A stretch of DNA of 64,000 nt from Pusillibacter faecalis (GCF_018408705.1 NZ_AP023421.1:186001-250000), one strand, 5' to 3'. Counted from the first letter of the stretch, positions 8,560 through 17,944 are shown. Numbers and translations are program-made. Notes: generated by a model not told the origin, from the letters alone.

Positions 8560-9354
8560 ATGTCCATATCCATGAAAGACCGTGTTGTATACATCTCCGG
8601 CGGCTCCTGCATGATGGCCAGAGGAACCGCGACGGCATTTTTAGAGGAGGGGGCCAGCGTGGTACTGGGAGACCTGAGGCAGGATTTGCTGGATGAGGCA
8701 AAAGCAGACCTGGTTCAAAAAGGCTTTTTATCGGAAAAAATTTCCACCACGCAAATGAACCTAACGGACCTGGCAACCGTGAAGACAACCTTTGACGATG
8801 CAGAAAAGGCATTTGGAAAGGTAGATATTTTAGTCAATATTGCTGGCGTCATTATTGGTTATTATAAGCTTGACGATATGCGGGAAGAGGATTGGGATTT
8901 GACGTTCAACGTCAACGTGAAGGGACTTATGGAAATGAGCCGAGAATTTGTCAAGCGGCTCAAAGCCCGCAATGCTGGAGGCAGCATTGTGAATGTCGCC
9001 TCCAATGCCGCGAAAGTTTGTTTTGCGGATATGGCCGATTACAACGCCTCCAAAGCCGCCGTTATGAACCTGACACAGAGCATGGCCCTGGAGTGGGCTC
9101 CTTATGGAATCAATGTCAACGCAGTTTGTCCGGGTGCTGTCGACACAGCCATGCTCCGCAAGTGCATGGAGGAGTCCATCCGGCTCTACGGAGGCGATAT
9201 GGAGGAAATGCGCAAGACCTGGGGACCGCCTCAGCTGGGCCGTTTGATCCAGCCCTATGAGGTTGGCCGTGTGATCCGTTTTCTTGCAAGCGAGGATGCT
9301 GTCATTATTCGCGGACAGGCCATCAGCGTTGATGCTGGAAATACCCGCTTTTAA
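8560..9354 (+). CDS. SDR family oxidoreductase 2
   Basis: A 264-residue short-chain dehydrogenase with catalytic Ser148, Tyr161 and Lys165 (YNASK) and NIAG at 93-96. The glycine-rich cofactor loop is unusual: it reads SGGSCMMARG (residues 13-22), not the standard TGxxxGIG, so cofactor binding may differ. It is only distantly similar to the first SDR and may be its paralogue partner in a two-step oxidation/reduction. Strong AGGAGGAGG ribosome site. Confidence 0.83.
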   Translation: MSISMKDRVVYISGGSCMMARGTATAFLEEGASVVLGDLRQDLLDEAKADLVQKGFLSEKISTTQMNLTDLATVKTTFDDAEKAFGKVDILVNIAGVIIGYYKLDDMREEDWDLTFNVNVKGLMEMSREFVKRLKARNAGGSIVNVASNAAKVCFADMADYNASKAAVMNLTQSMALEWAPYGINVNAVCPGAVDTAMLRKCMEESIRLYGGDMEEMRKTWGPPQLGRLIQPYEVGRVIRFLASEDAVIIRGQAISVDAGNTRF

Positions 9355-9387
9355 ACGGGGAAATATATGTTTATGGGAGGTACAAGT

Positions 9388-10479
9388 ATGAAGAAGTGGA
9401 TGTCTATGCTATTAGCTGCTGGGATGGCGCTTTCGCTGCTCACTGCATGCGGCGGGAATACCGGAGACAGTAGCACCGCGGACGGAACATCAGATGCTTC
9501 TGGGGAGGAAGCGCCTAAAATTGTTCTGATTTCCAATCAGAAGTCTGGCGATCTCGGCCCCGTGGACGCGATGTTTGAGGGGGCAGCCAGAGCGGAGGCT
9601 GATTTTGGCGTCACAGTCAAGACCATGGAGGTCACTGACGCAGCCTCCTATGAGGAGGAAATCCGCGCCATGGGCAAAGAGGGCTATGACCTGATTCTAA
9701 CCACGTTCTCGCCCATGACAGAGGCGACCAAGGCTGTAGCGGCAGATTATCCCGACGTCAAGTTCGCGGCGATTTTCCAGAACATCAATGTAGACGGCGA
9801 AACCTATGCAAATGTGTGGGATACAGAATACCGCGGTGAGGAGTGCACGTACGTTACTGGCGCGATTGCCGCAACGCTGAGCGAATCCGGCGTTCTGGGC
9901 TATATCAGCGGCGATGAGGCCAGCGGCGTCTGTGAGGCCGCCAGCGGCTTTATGCAGGGAGCTCTCTCCGTAAATCCGGATGTCGATGTAAAATTCATGT
10001 CCGTTAACAGCTACGAGGACCCCGCTAAGGCGAAGGAGATCGCCAACGCCATGATTGCTGAAGGGGTAGACGCTATCCAGACGGATGCTGGCAACAGTCA
10101 GATCGGCGTCATTGAGGCGGCAAATAAGGCTGGCATTTATGTATCCGGCGATGTCAGTGACAACTCCGCCCTTTGCCCCAATGGCTTCTACGCCTATATG
10201 GGCATTGACTTTGGCGAGAATGTCTATCAGGCTATCAAGTATTTTGTGGAAGATAGCTTCCCCGGCGGAGAGCATGGCTACATGAACATTGCCAGCGGCA
10301 CCTATTATGTGGATCTGACGCTTCTGGACGCCTTGGCTGAGGCTCTTCCTGAAAAGGCGGAGACCATTGCCGCCGCTCGGGAAGTGGGCGAAAAAGCCAT
10401 TGAGGCCATCCAGAACGGTGAGATTGAGGTTGTCCACGACATTGAGCCGCCCTCCATGGATCGCGTGAGAAATTATTGA
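9388..10479 (+). CDS. BMP-family (PnrA/Med-like) substrate-binding lipoprotein
   Basis: A 363-residue lipoprotein with a signal peptide and lipobox (LLTAC, Cys about residue 20), then a short Ser/Gly/Asp linker and a BMP/PnrA periplasmic-binding fold. This family binds purine or pyrimidine nucleosides on the outside of the membrane. The genes after it supply the ATPase and two permeases. The start at 9388 follows GGGAGG; the in-frame ATG at 9367 would put seven extra residues before the signal peptide. Confidence 0.9.
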   Translation: MKKWMSMLLAAGMALSLLTACGGNTGDSSTADGTSDASGEEAPKIVLISNQKSGDLGPVDAMFEGAARAEADFGVTVKTMEVTDAASYEEEIRAMGKEGYDLILTTFSPMTEATKAVAADYPDVKFAAIFQNINVDGETYANVWDTEYRGEECTYVTGAIAATLSESGVLGYISGDEASGVCEAASGFMQGALSVNPDVDVKFMSVNSYEDPAKAKEIANAMIAEGVDAIQTDAGNSQIGVIEAANKAGIYVSGDVSDNSALCPNGFYAYMGIDFGENVYQAIKYFVEDSFPGGEHGYMNIASGTYYVDLTLLDALAEALPEKAETIAAAREVGEKAIEAIQNGEIEVVHDIEPPSMDRVRNY

Positions 10480-10510
10480 TCTACCATTTATAGAGAGATG
10501 TAGTGCTGTG

Positions 10511-10552
10511 GGTGTCGGACGCAGGCGGGGCTGTCTGCCTGCATCCGACACC
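10511..10552 (+). terminator. Hairpin between the binding protein and ATPase genes
   Basis: A 16-base stem with one mismatch (10511-10526 with 10537-10552) and a 10-base loop, followed by only a short T-rich stretch. This arrangement usually allows partial read-through or protects the upstream mRNA, giving more binding protein than transporter. Confidence 0.6.
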
Positions 10553-10578
10553 ATTTTATAGAAAAGCGGAGTTATGCG

Positions 10579-12111
10579 ATGAATGCTGTTGAAATGATTG
10601 ATATCGTCAAGGAATATCCGGGAGTACTCGCCAACGATCATGTCACACTGGTGGTTCGGGAAGGCGAAATCCACGGATTGGTTGGCGAAAACGGCGCGGG
10701 CAAATCCACGATTATGAACCAGCTGTATGGCATGCAAAGGCCAACCTCCGGTACGATCAAGGTATTTGGAAACGAGGTTCAGATTCATTCGCCAAAGGAC
10801 GCCATTGCATTGGGAATCGGAATGGTTCATCAGCATTTTATGCTGGCACCGTCCCTCTCGGTGATTCAGAATATGATTATGGGAAAGGCCCCGATGAGCG
10901 GCCCCTTCATTGATTTAAAAACTGCAAAAGCCAAGGTCCGTGAAATCCTGGAGCGATACTCCTTCCAGCTGGACTTGGATGCCAAGGTCTATCAGCTCTC
11001 TATCGGACAGATGCAGCGCGTGGAAATCGTAAAGGCACTGTACCGTGGGGCAAAGATTCTGATTCTTGACGAACCTACGGCCGTTCTAACCCCGCAGGAG
11101 GTGGAGGAGCTGATTCAGATGATGAAGCGGCTCAAGGCGCAGGGCTGTTCCATCATCATCATTACCCACAAGCTCAAGGAGGTAATGGCGGCGACTGATA
11201 CGGTCACAATCATGCGAAAAGGCGTGGTGACAGGTGTTGTAGAGACAGCGAAAACCAATGAGAGAGCACTTGCCAATTTGATGGTCGGCCGCGAAGTGAA
11301 TCTGCGGATTCCCAAGGCCGATACATCTGCCTATACAGAAAAAGTCCTCCGGGTCCGCCGCCTGAATGTCTACAATGAACGAGGGCAAAAGGCTGTCAAC
11401 CAAGTTTCCTTTTCAGTTAGAAAGGGCGAAATTTTAGGTGTCTGCGGGGTAGAGGGAAACGGTCAGTCCGAGCTTGTAAACGCATTGACAGGTCTTGTCC
11501 CCGTAGCTAGTGGGTCCATCCAGATTTACGACCAGGAGTTGAGCCGCGCACCTGTCCGTATGCGCCGGAAGAGCAAAATGTCCCACATTCCGGAGGACCG
11601 CATTGCTGTGGGTGGAGCCAAGAGCTGCAGTATCATGGAAAACATCATGCTGGATCGTTACTATGAAAAGCAGTACTGCAGAGGAGGTATTTTGAAGCAG
11701 GACGAGATGCGCAGACATGCCGAGCAGTTGATCTCAGAGTTTGCCATTAAAGTCCCTAATTCAGAGTATGCCCTTGGAACCCTCTCTGGAGGCAACATGC
11801 AAAAGGTGATCTTGGCGCGGGAGATGGACGCTGATCCAGAACTTTTAATCGCGGCCCAGCCGACACGAGGCGTTGACATTGGAGCGATTGAATATATCCG
11901 CAAACAACTGGTCGCTCTGCGGGACAGCGGAAAGGCCATCCTCCTGATCTCAGCAGAACTAGAAGAGATCATGACGCTCTCTGACCGCATTGTGGTGATG
12001 TATGAGGGTGAGATCGTTGGCTCCTTCCGTCCGGAGGAGACTACGGAGGAGGAGCTGGGACTTTATATGGCTGGCTCCAGAAACATGACATTAGATGAGG
12101 ATGCGCTATGA
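10579..12111 (+). CDS. Nucleoside ABC transporter ATP-binding protein (NupO/RbsA-like)
   Basis: A 510-residue double ATPase. The first half has Walker A GENGAGKST and signature LSIGQMQ; the second has a degenerate Walker A (GVEGNGQSEL) and signature LSGGNMQK. Such tandem ATPases drive CUT2/BMP-type nucleoside and sugar importers. Its stop overlaps the next start (ATGA), so ATPase and permease are translationally coupled. Confidence 0.92.
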   Translation: MNAVEMIDIVKEYPGVLANDHVTLVVREGEIHGLVGENGAGKSTIMNQLYGMQRPTSGTIKVFGNEVQIHSPKDAIALGIGMVHQHFMLAPSLSVIQNMIMGKAPMSGPFIDLKTAKAKVREILERYSFQLDLDAKVYQLSIGQMQRVEIVKALYRGAKILILDEPTAVLTPQEVEELIQMMKRLKAQGCSIIIITHKLKEVMAATDTVTIMRKGVVTGVVETAKTNERALANLMVGREVNLRIPKADTSAYTEKVLRVRRLNVYNERGQKAVNQVSFSVRKGEILGVCGVEGNGQSELVNALTGLVPVASGSIQIYDQELSRAPVRMRRKSKMSHIPEDRIAVGGAKSCSIMENIMLDRYYEKQYCRGGILKQDEMRRHAEQLISEFAIKVPNSEYALGTLSGGNMQKVILAREMDADPELLIAAQPTRGVDIGAIEYIRKQLVALRDSGKAILLISAELEEIMTLSDRIVVMYEGEIVGSFRPEETTEEELGLYMAGSRNMTLDEDAL

Positions 12112-13211
12112 ACGTCAGTCAAGTTTTCAGCAAATTGGTCAGCAGCCAAAAAGCATCTTCAGCGGGCAGGACCTTATTGAGACAGATTGTGCTTATCATG
12201 GTCGCTCTGCTGCTGACAAGCCTGTTTCTGCTGGTCACAGGCTATGACCCCTGGATTGTATTCAAGGCAATTTATAAAAGCATCAGCACAGATATCGGCG
12301 GGACGGTCCGATGGATGATACCCTATGGCATGATGGGGCTGGCAGTTGCGCTGACATTTCGGATGAATCTCTTTAATATGGGCGTTGACGGCCAGCTCTA
12401 TTTGGGTGCTATCGGTGCCACTTACATCTCCATGCAGCTGGGTGATGCGCCACGGCCAGTGGCGATTCTGGCAACTATTGCGTTTGCCGTTATTGCGGGA
12501 GCCTTGTTCGCCATTCTTCCGGCATTGTTGAAAATTAAGCTCAAGTGTGATGAGGTAGTCGTCACCATTCTCCTGAACTATATTGCCTATTATTTTACAG
12601 ACTATCTGGTATTGGGACCTATGCTGGGTGACGGCACACTGGCCAATGCACGTTCCACCAATTATATCCCGGAAAATACCTGGCTGACAAACCTCTCCTG
12701 GTTAGGAGATTCCAATGCAAATACAGGCCTTTATATCATGCTGGCACTGCTGATCGGCATGGCTTTTATCTTCTACAAAACACGCTTTGGATATGAGCTG
12801 AAACTCTGTGGCGCCAACCCCAATTTTGCACAATATGGCGGAATCCGTTCTGGAAGAGTGATTCTTGCCGCGATGATTCTCAGCGGCGCCATTGCTGGAG
12901 CTGCGGGAGCGATTGAGGTCATGGGGGTGCACCACCGCTTTCCGATCCGATTTAGCAATTCCATGGGAAATGATGGGGTTGTTATTGCGCTGCTTGCCAG
13001 CAATAATCCGTTTGGAATTCTCCTGACATCCTTTTTCTTTGCAGCACTAAAAAACGGTTCCAATATTATGCAGAGAATTGCCGATATTCCCAGTTCCCTG
13101 ATTGATGTGGTGCGTGGAATCATCATCTTTACCATCAGTGCCCATTTTAGCTTTGGATGGCTGAGAGAGGTATACAGGAAGAGACAGGGCACGCGAAAGG
13201 AGGGGGGCTGA
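12108..13211 (+). CDS. Nucleoside ABC transporter permease 1 (NupP-like)
   Basis: A 367-residue integral membrane protein of the branched-chain/CUT2 permease fold with about nine membrane spans. The segment GVDGQLYLGAIGA (about residues 90-102) is the conserved block of nucleoside permeases. It forms a heterodimer with the next gene product, which starts immediately after its stop. Confidence 0.9.
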   Translation: MNVSQVFSKLVSSQKASSAGRTLLRQIVLIMVALLLTSLFLLVTGYDPWIVFKAIYKSISTDIGGTVRWMIPYGMMGLAVALTFRMNLFNMGVDGQLYLGAIGATYISMQLGDAPRPVAILATIAFAVIAGALFAILPALLKIKLKCDEVVVTILLNYIAYYFTDYLVLGPMLGDGTLANARSTNYIPENTWLTNLSWLGDSNANTGLYIMLALLIGMAFIFYKTRFGYELKLCGANPNFAQYGGIRSGRVILAAMILSGAIAGAAGAIEVMGVHHRFPIRFSNSMGNDGVVIALLASNNPFGILLTSFFFAALKNGSNIMQRIADIPSSLIDVVRGIIIFTISAHFSFGWLREVYRKRQGTRKEGG

Positions 13212-14165
13212 GTGGATATTGCCTCTATAAACGACATGGTAGCTGCGTCCGTCCGTATCGCAACTCCTGTAACCCTGGCGGCTCTGGGTGGTGTTTTCTG
13301 TCAAAAGGCAGGAATTTTCAACATCGGACTGGAGGGGATGATGCTGATGGGCTCCTTTGCGGTGATTTGCGGAGAAATCGCCTTTGGCGGGAGTATTGTG
13401 GCCGGATTAGCTTTTGCCGCTCTGGCGGGTATGCTGATGTCTTTGCTGTTTGCACTGGCTGTATTGAAGCTGGAGGCCAATAAAATCATTACAGGCATTG
13501 GCATCAATCTTTTAAGCGTTGGCTTAACCTCCTTTTTACTCAGAGCGATTTATCATACACAAGGAACCCTGCGCGCTGACGTCATGGGAAAGCTCCCAAA
13601 CATTGAAATTCCTATCATTCAGAATATTCCCATTCTTGGCGGAATTTTTGGCGAGCAAAACCTTTTGACCTATTTTGCGTTTGTCATGGTTATTCTGACA
13701 GCACTGCTTCTCTATAAAACGCCGTTTGGCGTGGCTGCCTGCGCAATTGGGGAATTGCCAGAATGTGTGGAGAGTGGAGGAATCAAGCCCAATAAAGTTG
13801 CCTTGTTTGCGATTCTCTGGTCAGGGATGCTCTGTGGGATTGCCGGCACCTATCTCTCCACAGTTTCTGTCTCTGGCTTTACGGAAGATATGGTGCAGGG
13901 CCGCGGCTTCACTGCATTTTCTGCTCTGATTTTTGGGAACGGAAATCCGTTTATTACCTGGGCAGTCAGTATCCTCTTTGGATTTGCCGATGCGCTGGGA
14001 ATTCGTGTAGAGCTTAACAGCAGTGCATTCCCATCATCCATTATTAAAATGTTCCCCTACATTCTCTCCATCATTGCGCTGGCCAGCAGCTGCTATGTGC
14101 GAGAGGTGTCCAGAAAAAAACGGCATGGAGAATCACACAATGAATCTAACACCAGAACAAATTAA
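13212..14165 (+). CDS. Nucleoside ABC transporter permease 2 (NupQ-like)
   Basis: A 317-residue membrane protein paired with the preceding permease; the family block NIGLEGMMLMGSF is present near residue 37. It begins with GTG directly after the upstream TGA and has AGGGGGG upstream. Its last 26 bases overlap the start of the cupin gene, so all transporter genes and the cupin appear to be one transcript. Confidence 0.9.
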   Translation: MDIASINDMVAASVRIATPVTLAALGGVFCQKAGIFNIGLEGMMLMGSFAVICGEIAFGGSIVAGLAFAALAGMLMSLLFALAVLKLEANKIITGIGINLLSVGLTSFLLRAIYHTQGTLRADVMGKLPNIEIPIIQNIPILGGIFGEQNLLTYFAFVMVILTALLLYKTPFGVAACAIGELPECVESGGIKPNKVALFAILWSGMLCGIAGTYLSTVSVSGFTEDMVQGRGFTAFSALIFGNGNPFITWAVSILFGFADALGIRVELNSSAFPSSIIKMFPYILSIIALASSCYVREVSRKKRHGESHNESNTRTN

Positions 14166-14661
14166 AGAGAGATTCCACATGGTGCCCCTGGACCGCGAAG
14201 GCGGCGTATTCTGCCAAACGTATATCAGCGACGAGGTGCTGCCGGAAGCAGTGATTCCCGGTAGAAAAGGGGATCACACACTCTGTTCTGCGATTTTGTA
14301 CCTTATCAGTGGCGCATGTTTTTCCAGAATGCACCGCTTACCTACGGAGGAGATTTTTCACTTTTATCTGGGAGACCCGGTGGAAATGCTGCAGCTCTAT
14401 CCAGATGGAACCGGAAAAGTGGTCCGAATGGGGCAGGATATTCTGCATGGTGAGGAGCTCCAGCTGACGGTGCCGAGAGGCACCTGGCAGGGAACTCGGC
14501 TGGTCCCTGGCGGCCAATGGGCGCTGTTGGGCACTTCCATGGCTCCTGGAATGGAATTTCACGACTATGAGGATGGAGATCAGGAGCTTTTGATCAAACA
14601 GTATCCTCAGTTCCGGGACCTTTTGGAGCATCTTGCAGGAGGCCCTATCTACGAATCATAG
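14140..14661 (+). CDS. Cupin superfamily protein (DUF985/cupin_5)
   Basis: A 173-residue DUF985 protein with the family's conserved blocks: FHMVPLDREGGVF, the SAILYLISG strand, HRLPTEEIFHFYLGDP and LVPGGQWALLGTSMAPGMEF. Family members are small beta-barrels, some proposed to act on sugars or nucleotide sugars; function is not settled. Being last in the nucleoside operon suggests a role in processing the released sugar. A start at 14140 is chosen because GGAG precedes it; 14125 is an alternative. Confidence 0.82.
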   Translation: MNLTPEQIKERFHMVPLDREGGVFCQTYISDEVLPEAVIPGRKGDHTLCSAILYLISGACFSRMHRLPTEEIFHFYLGDPVEMLQLYPDGTGKVVRMGQDILHGEELQLTVPRGTWQGTRLVPGGQWALLGTSMAPGMEFHDYEDGDQELLIKQYPQFRDLLEHLAGGPIYES

Positions 14662-14680
14662 CACGCTATTGGAGCAGTTG

Positions 14681-14715
14681 CCCCCGTCTGAATGAAGCAG
14701 ACGGGGGTATTTTTT
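14681..14715 (+). terminator. Terminator of the nucleoside operon
   Basis: A perfect 10-base GC-rich stem (14681-14690 with 14698-14707), a 7-base loop and six T residues. Confidence 0.92.
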
Positions 14716-14804
14716 GCCGCAGGGCCGGTAATGGATCATGATTTTGGGAAAAAGAATAATATACATATGTGAAAAAAATTTGCAGTTTGTATATGCAGAA
14801 TATA

Positions 14805-14833
14805 TTGTATATTGATTCGATTCGTGGTATACT
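14805..14833 (+). promoter_or_regulatory. Promoter ahead of the OLE RNA region
   Basis: TTGTAT (14805-14810), a 17-base spacer and TATACT (14828-14833). Start of transcription is expected near 14840, just before the structured RNA. Confidence 0.6.
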
Positions 14834-14844
14834 GAATAACGCTG

Positions 14845-15475
14845 ATCGGCGGCGCAGTATTCTAGTCAGATCTGCCGTTTCCTAGGGAGGGCCTAAAAAT
14901 CCTCTGAAGGGCATATCGATGAAACCTCTGGTGCTTGCTTGATACGCCCAGTTTTGGGTGGGTGCTGGGGGGAAGCGCTTTCTGCGCTTGCGAACTCAGG
15001 GCGATTTCCAATGGCATGGATAACCCGACCCTGTTTTCGTGGAGACCTGTTCTTGTGCATAGACGTACTCCCACTGTGGTATTTTCGGCCTGTGTACGAA
15101 ACAGATTGTGAACCTGCAATGCGGTGCATCGGTCCGTTGGGGCCGTAACGCTGTGTGTAGATGTAGCCTGCCTTGCGTGGGGTGGGTGAATGGAGGAACT
15201 ACGCGGCGGCGCTCTGGCCAGAGCCTTTCCGCGATCGCCTCCTGAAACCCGGTCTGCAAAAGAGGCTAAAGAAACGGACGGACTGCGGTGGAAATCACCT
15301 AGGCTGTCTTCGTGGGGCAAAAAAGGGATTGCAGTGCGGACTAAGTGGCAGTCGGGCAGCGTGTTCGGCAACGGCGTGCCGCGGCACCGAAGGGGAAACC
15401 GCCTCCATCGGCAACGAGAGGTGTGTCGTGGGGAAAACCAGCCCGTACCTAAGCCGTAAGATTTACCTTTTTTGC
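14845..15475 (+). ncRNA. ole: OLE RNA (large structured non-coding RNA)
   Basis: An approximately 0.6-kb stretch with no credible gene on either strand, though rich in short inverted repeats and in G/C, between a promoter and a membrane-protein gene. Known: OLE RNA is about 600 nt, occurs in extremophilic and anaerobic Firmicutes, and lies directly upstream of the gene for its membrane partner OapA in a cluster with ispA, dxs, tlyA, argR and recN. That exact order follows here. The ends are estimates; I could not run a covariance model. The open frames seen on both strands show codon use unlike a gene and lack ribosome sites. Confidence 0.8.
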
Positions 15476-15532
15476 TGCCGCCGACTCAGCAAGTGTATCT
15501 CTTCATAACCGTATTTTACGGAGGTTGCATTC

Positions 15533-16069
15533 TTGAAAAAGACGAAAAAGGAAGATAGCCAATATAAATGGGTTCTTACCGTTTTTGTGACAGCGGTGGT
15601 TCTGTCCGCTGTGCTGAGCTTGGTGTCAGAGTCAATTCTGGACAGCACGGACATAGCTGTCGCGGTTTTGACTTTGACTCTTTTTATTGGACTTGGCATC
15701 GTGTTTGATGTCATTGGTGTTGCTGCCACAGCCGCTGATCCAAAGCCCTTTCACTCCATGGCGGCCCATCGGGAAAGGGGCGCAAAGGAGGCACTCTTCT
15801 TACTGCGAAATGCAAGCAGGGTGTCCAGCGTCTGTAACGATGTGGTGGGGGACATCTGCGGCATTGTATCCGGCGCCACCGGCGCAGTGATTGTCGTACA
15901 GCTCCAGCAGGTCCTTCATCTGCAGAGTGTTTTAGTCTCTGTAGTTGTAACTGCGTTGATTTCTGGACTCACCATTGGTGGCAAAGCGCTCTCCAAAACA
16001 TTTGCTATGCGGCAAAGTACCCGCGTTGTTTATTGGACAGGGCGTTTTTTACACCTGTTTCACCGCTGA
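15533..16069 (+). CDS. oapA: OLE-associated membrane protein OapA
   Basis: A 178-residue protein with four predicted membrane spans (about residues 15-35, 42-67, 105-130 and 131-152). Between spans 2 and 3 it has the long conserved polar segment GIVFDVIGVAATAADPKPF then FHSMAAHRERGAKEA and VCNDVVGDICGIVSGA. Known: OapA binds OLE RNA and takes it to the membrane; loss of either makes Bacillus halodurans sensitive to short-chain alcohols, cold and Mg2+. TTG start with CGGAGG upstream. It lies directly after the OLE RNA and 15 bases before dxs. Confidence 0.85.
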   Translation: MKKTKKEDSQYKWVLTVFVTAVVLSAVLSLVSESILDSTDIAVAVLTLTLFIGLGIVFDVIGVAATAADPKPFHSMAAHRERGAKEALFLLRNASRVSSVCNDVVGDICGIVSGATGAVIVVQLQQVLHLQSVLVSVVVTALISGLTIGGKALSKTFAMRQSTRVVYWTGRFLHLFHR

Positions 16070-16084
16070 GGAGGCGGCACTTAC

Positions 16085-17944
16085 ATGATTTTGGAACACA
16101 TCCAATCTCCTGCTGATGTGAAATCTCTGGAACGAGAACAGCTTCCTCAGCTCTGCCAGGAGCTGCGGAAATTTTTGGTTCAGCACGTATCAGAGACGGG
16201 AGGACACCTGGCCTCCAATCTGGGGGCCGTAGAGCTAACTGTGGCCATCCATCGCGTCTTCGATACAGCGGTAGACCGTCTCGTTTTTGACGTAGGTCAT
16301 CAATGCTATATCCATAAGGCGTTGACGGGCCGGCAGGAGCTATTTTCCACCCTGCGCCAGTTTCAGGGGCTCTCGGGCTTCCCGAAACCTCATGAGAGCG
16401 AACATGACGCATTTATCGCCGGCCACGCGTCCAACTCTGTTTCTGTAGCGCTTGGTATGGCAAGGGCAAGAACTTTACAAAACGAAGATTACAGTGTGCT
16501 GGCCTTAATCGGAGATGGCGCCATGACGGGGGGACTCGCCTACGAAGGGCTGAACAATGCCGGTGCCTCTGGCGAGCCGTTGATTGTGATTTTAAATGAT
16601 AACGGCATGTCCATTGCTCCCAATGTGGGCGCGATGCCGTCCCACTTAAGCCGGCTGCGGAGCAAACCGGCCTATTATCACTTTAAGAAGTGGTATCGGA
16701 GCCTTTTTGGAAAGCATCCCATGGAGAATGGGCTCTATCGCTTCAACCACCGGGTGAAAACAGCTTTGAAGAAAACCCTCTGGCCTGGGAGCACGCTGTT
16801 TGAGGACATGGGGTTTACCTATTTGGGACCCATTGACGGCCACGATCTGCCGCGGCTTTGCGACGTACTGCAGTGGGCCCAGGAGCTGCATGGTCCTGTT
16901 GTGGTCCATGTCTATACGGTGAAGGGAAAGGGGTATTCCTTTGCGGAGCAGAATCCCGGAAAGTTTCACGGGATTGCTCCGTTTGATCCTGAGACTGGAC
17001 TTTTGAAAAAGGAGGCCGCCGAGAGCTTTTCCGACCAGTTTGGAAAGGCTATGATCTCCTGTGCTACTCAGGATGAGCGTGTATGCGCCATCACCGCAGC
17101 TATGGCCGAGGGGACAGGCCTGAGCGAATTTGCAAAGGAGTTTCCGCAACGTTTTTTTGATGTAGCCATTGCGGAAGGGCACGGAGTGTCTATGGCCGCT
17201 GGTCTGGCGGCACAGGGCATGATCCCCGTGTTCGCTGTATACTCCACGTTTCTTCAGCGCGGGTACGACCAGCTGATTCACGATGTAGCCCTGGAGCGGC
17301 TGCATGTTGTGCTGGCGGTAGACCGGGCAGGCCTTGTGGGGGCCGATGGCGAGACCCATCACGGCTGCTTTGACGCACTGTATTTATCAGAAATTCCAGG
17401 CTTTACCGTCTTATGCCCCGCCAGTTTTGCAGAACTGCGCACGATGCTGCGGCGGGCACTGTTTGAAATAGATGGCCCGGTGGCCGTTCGATATCCCCGG
17501 GGCGGGGAGGAGGCTTTTCGGAAAGATTGCTCGGCAGAGCCGCTGGTCCGCCTGCGGGAGGGCGGCGATATCACGCTGCTGGGATATGGAATTCTAATCA
17601 ATCAGCTGCTGGAAGCGGCAGAGCTTCTGGAAGCTGAAGGGATTCACGCGGAGGTGTTGAAGCTCAATCAGATTTCCCCATTGAGCGGAGACCTTCTGTA
17701 CACGTTTTTTGGTGAACGGAAGCCTCTTCTGGTGTTGGAGGATGCCTTGGGTGCTGGGTGCGTTGGGCAGCGAGTGGCAGCAATTTTGACAGAGGGAGGC
17801 CTCTCTCCGTCCCGCCTCATTTTAAAAAACATGGAAAAACACTTTGCGCCGGAGGGAAGCGTAGCAGAGCTGAATCACAGATTCGGGCTGGATGCCGCTG
17901 GTGTAGCGGCAGCTGTTCAGGAGGCAATCGGACATGGGCAATAA
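16085..17944 (+). CDS. dxs: 1-deoxy-D-xylulose-5-phosphate synthase
   Basis: A 619-residue thiamine-diphosphate enzyme that condenses pyruvate and glyceraldehyde-3-phosphate in the first step of the MEP isoprenoid pathway. The thiamine-binding motif is GDGAMTGGLAYEGLNN (about residues 142-157) and the transketolase central block reads DRAGLVGADGETHHG. Full length. Supplies precursors for IspA encoded earlier in the cluster. GAGGAGG ribosome site; the stop overlaps tlyA by 11 bases. Confidence 0.96.
   Translation: MILEHIQSPADVKSLEREQLPQLCQELRKFLVQHVSETGGHLASNLGAVELTVAIHRVFDTAVDRLVFDVGHQCYIHKALTGRQELFSTLRQFQGLSGFPKPHESEHDAFIAGHASNSVSVALGMARARTLQNEDYSVLALIGDGAMTGGLAYEGLNNAGASGEPLIVILNDNGMSIAPNVGAMPSHLSRLRSKPAYYHFKKWYRSLFGKHPMENGLYRFNHRVKTALKKTLWPGSTLFEDMGFTYLGPIDGHDLPRLCDVLQWAQELHGPVVVHVYTVKGKGYSFAEQNPGKFHGIAPFDPETGLLKKEAAESFSDQFGKAMISCATQDERVCAITAAMAEGTGLSEFAKEFPQRFFDVAIAEGHGVSMAAGLAAQGMIPVFAVYSTFLQRGYDQLIHDVALERLHVVLAVDRAGLVGADGETHHGCFDALYLSEIPGFTVLCPASFAELRTMLRRALFEIDGPVAVRYPRGGEEAFRKDCSAEPLVRLREGGDITLLGYGILINQLLEAAELLEAEGIHAEVLKLNQISPLSGDLLYTFFGERKPLLVLEDALGAGCVGQRVAAILTEGGLSPSRLILKNMEKHFAPEGSVAELNHRFGLDAAGVAAAVQEAIGHGQ

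Noticed and set aside
9697..10836. A 379-codon minus-strand frame opposite the BMP lipoprotein
   Set aside because: Antisense to a lipoprotein gene with lipobox and correct operon context; no recognisable domain.
5296..14715. Calling the nucleoside cassette a mobile element
   Set aside because: No transposase, integrase or terminal repeats were seen at its ends; composition is similar to the flanks, so only insertion relative to the usual gene order can be claimed.
14862..15371. A 169-codon minus-strand frame and smaller frames inside the OLE region
   Set aside because: No ribosome site, Pro/Arg/His-rich composition with no domain, and the region is better explained as structured RNA by its gene neighbourhood.
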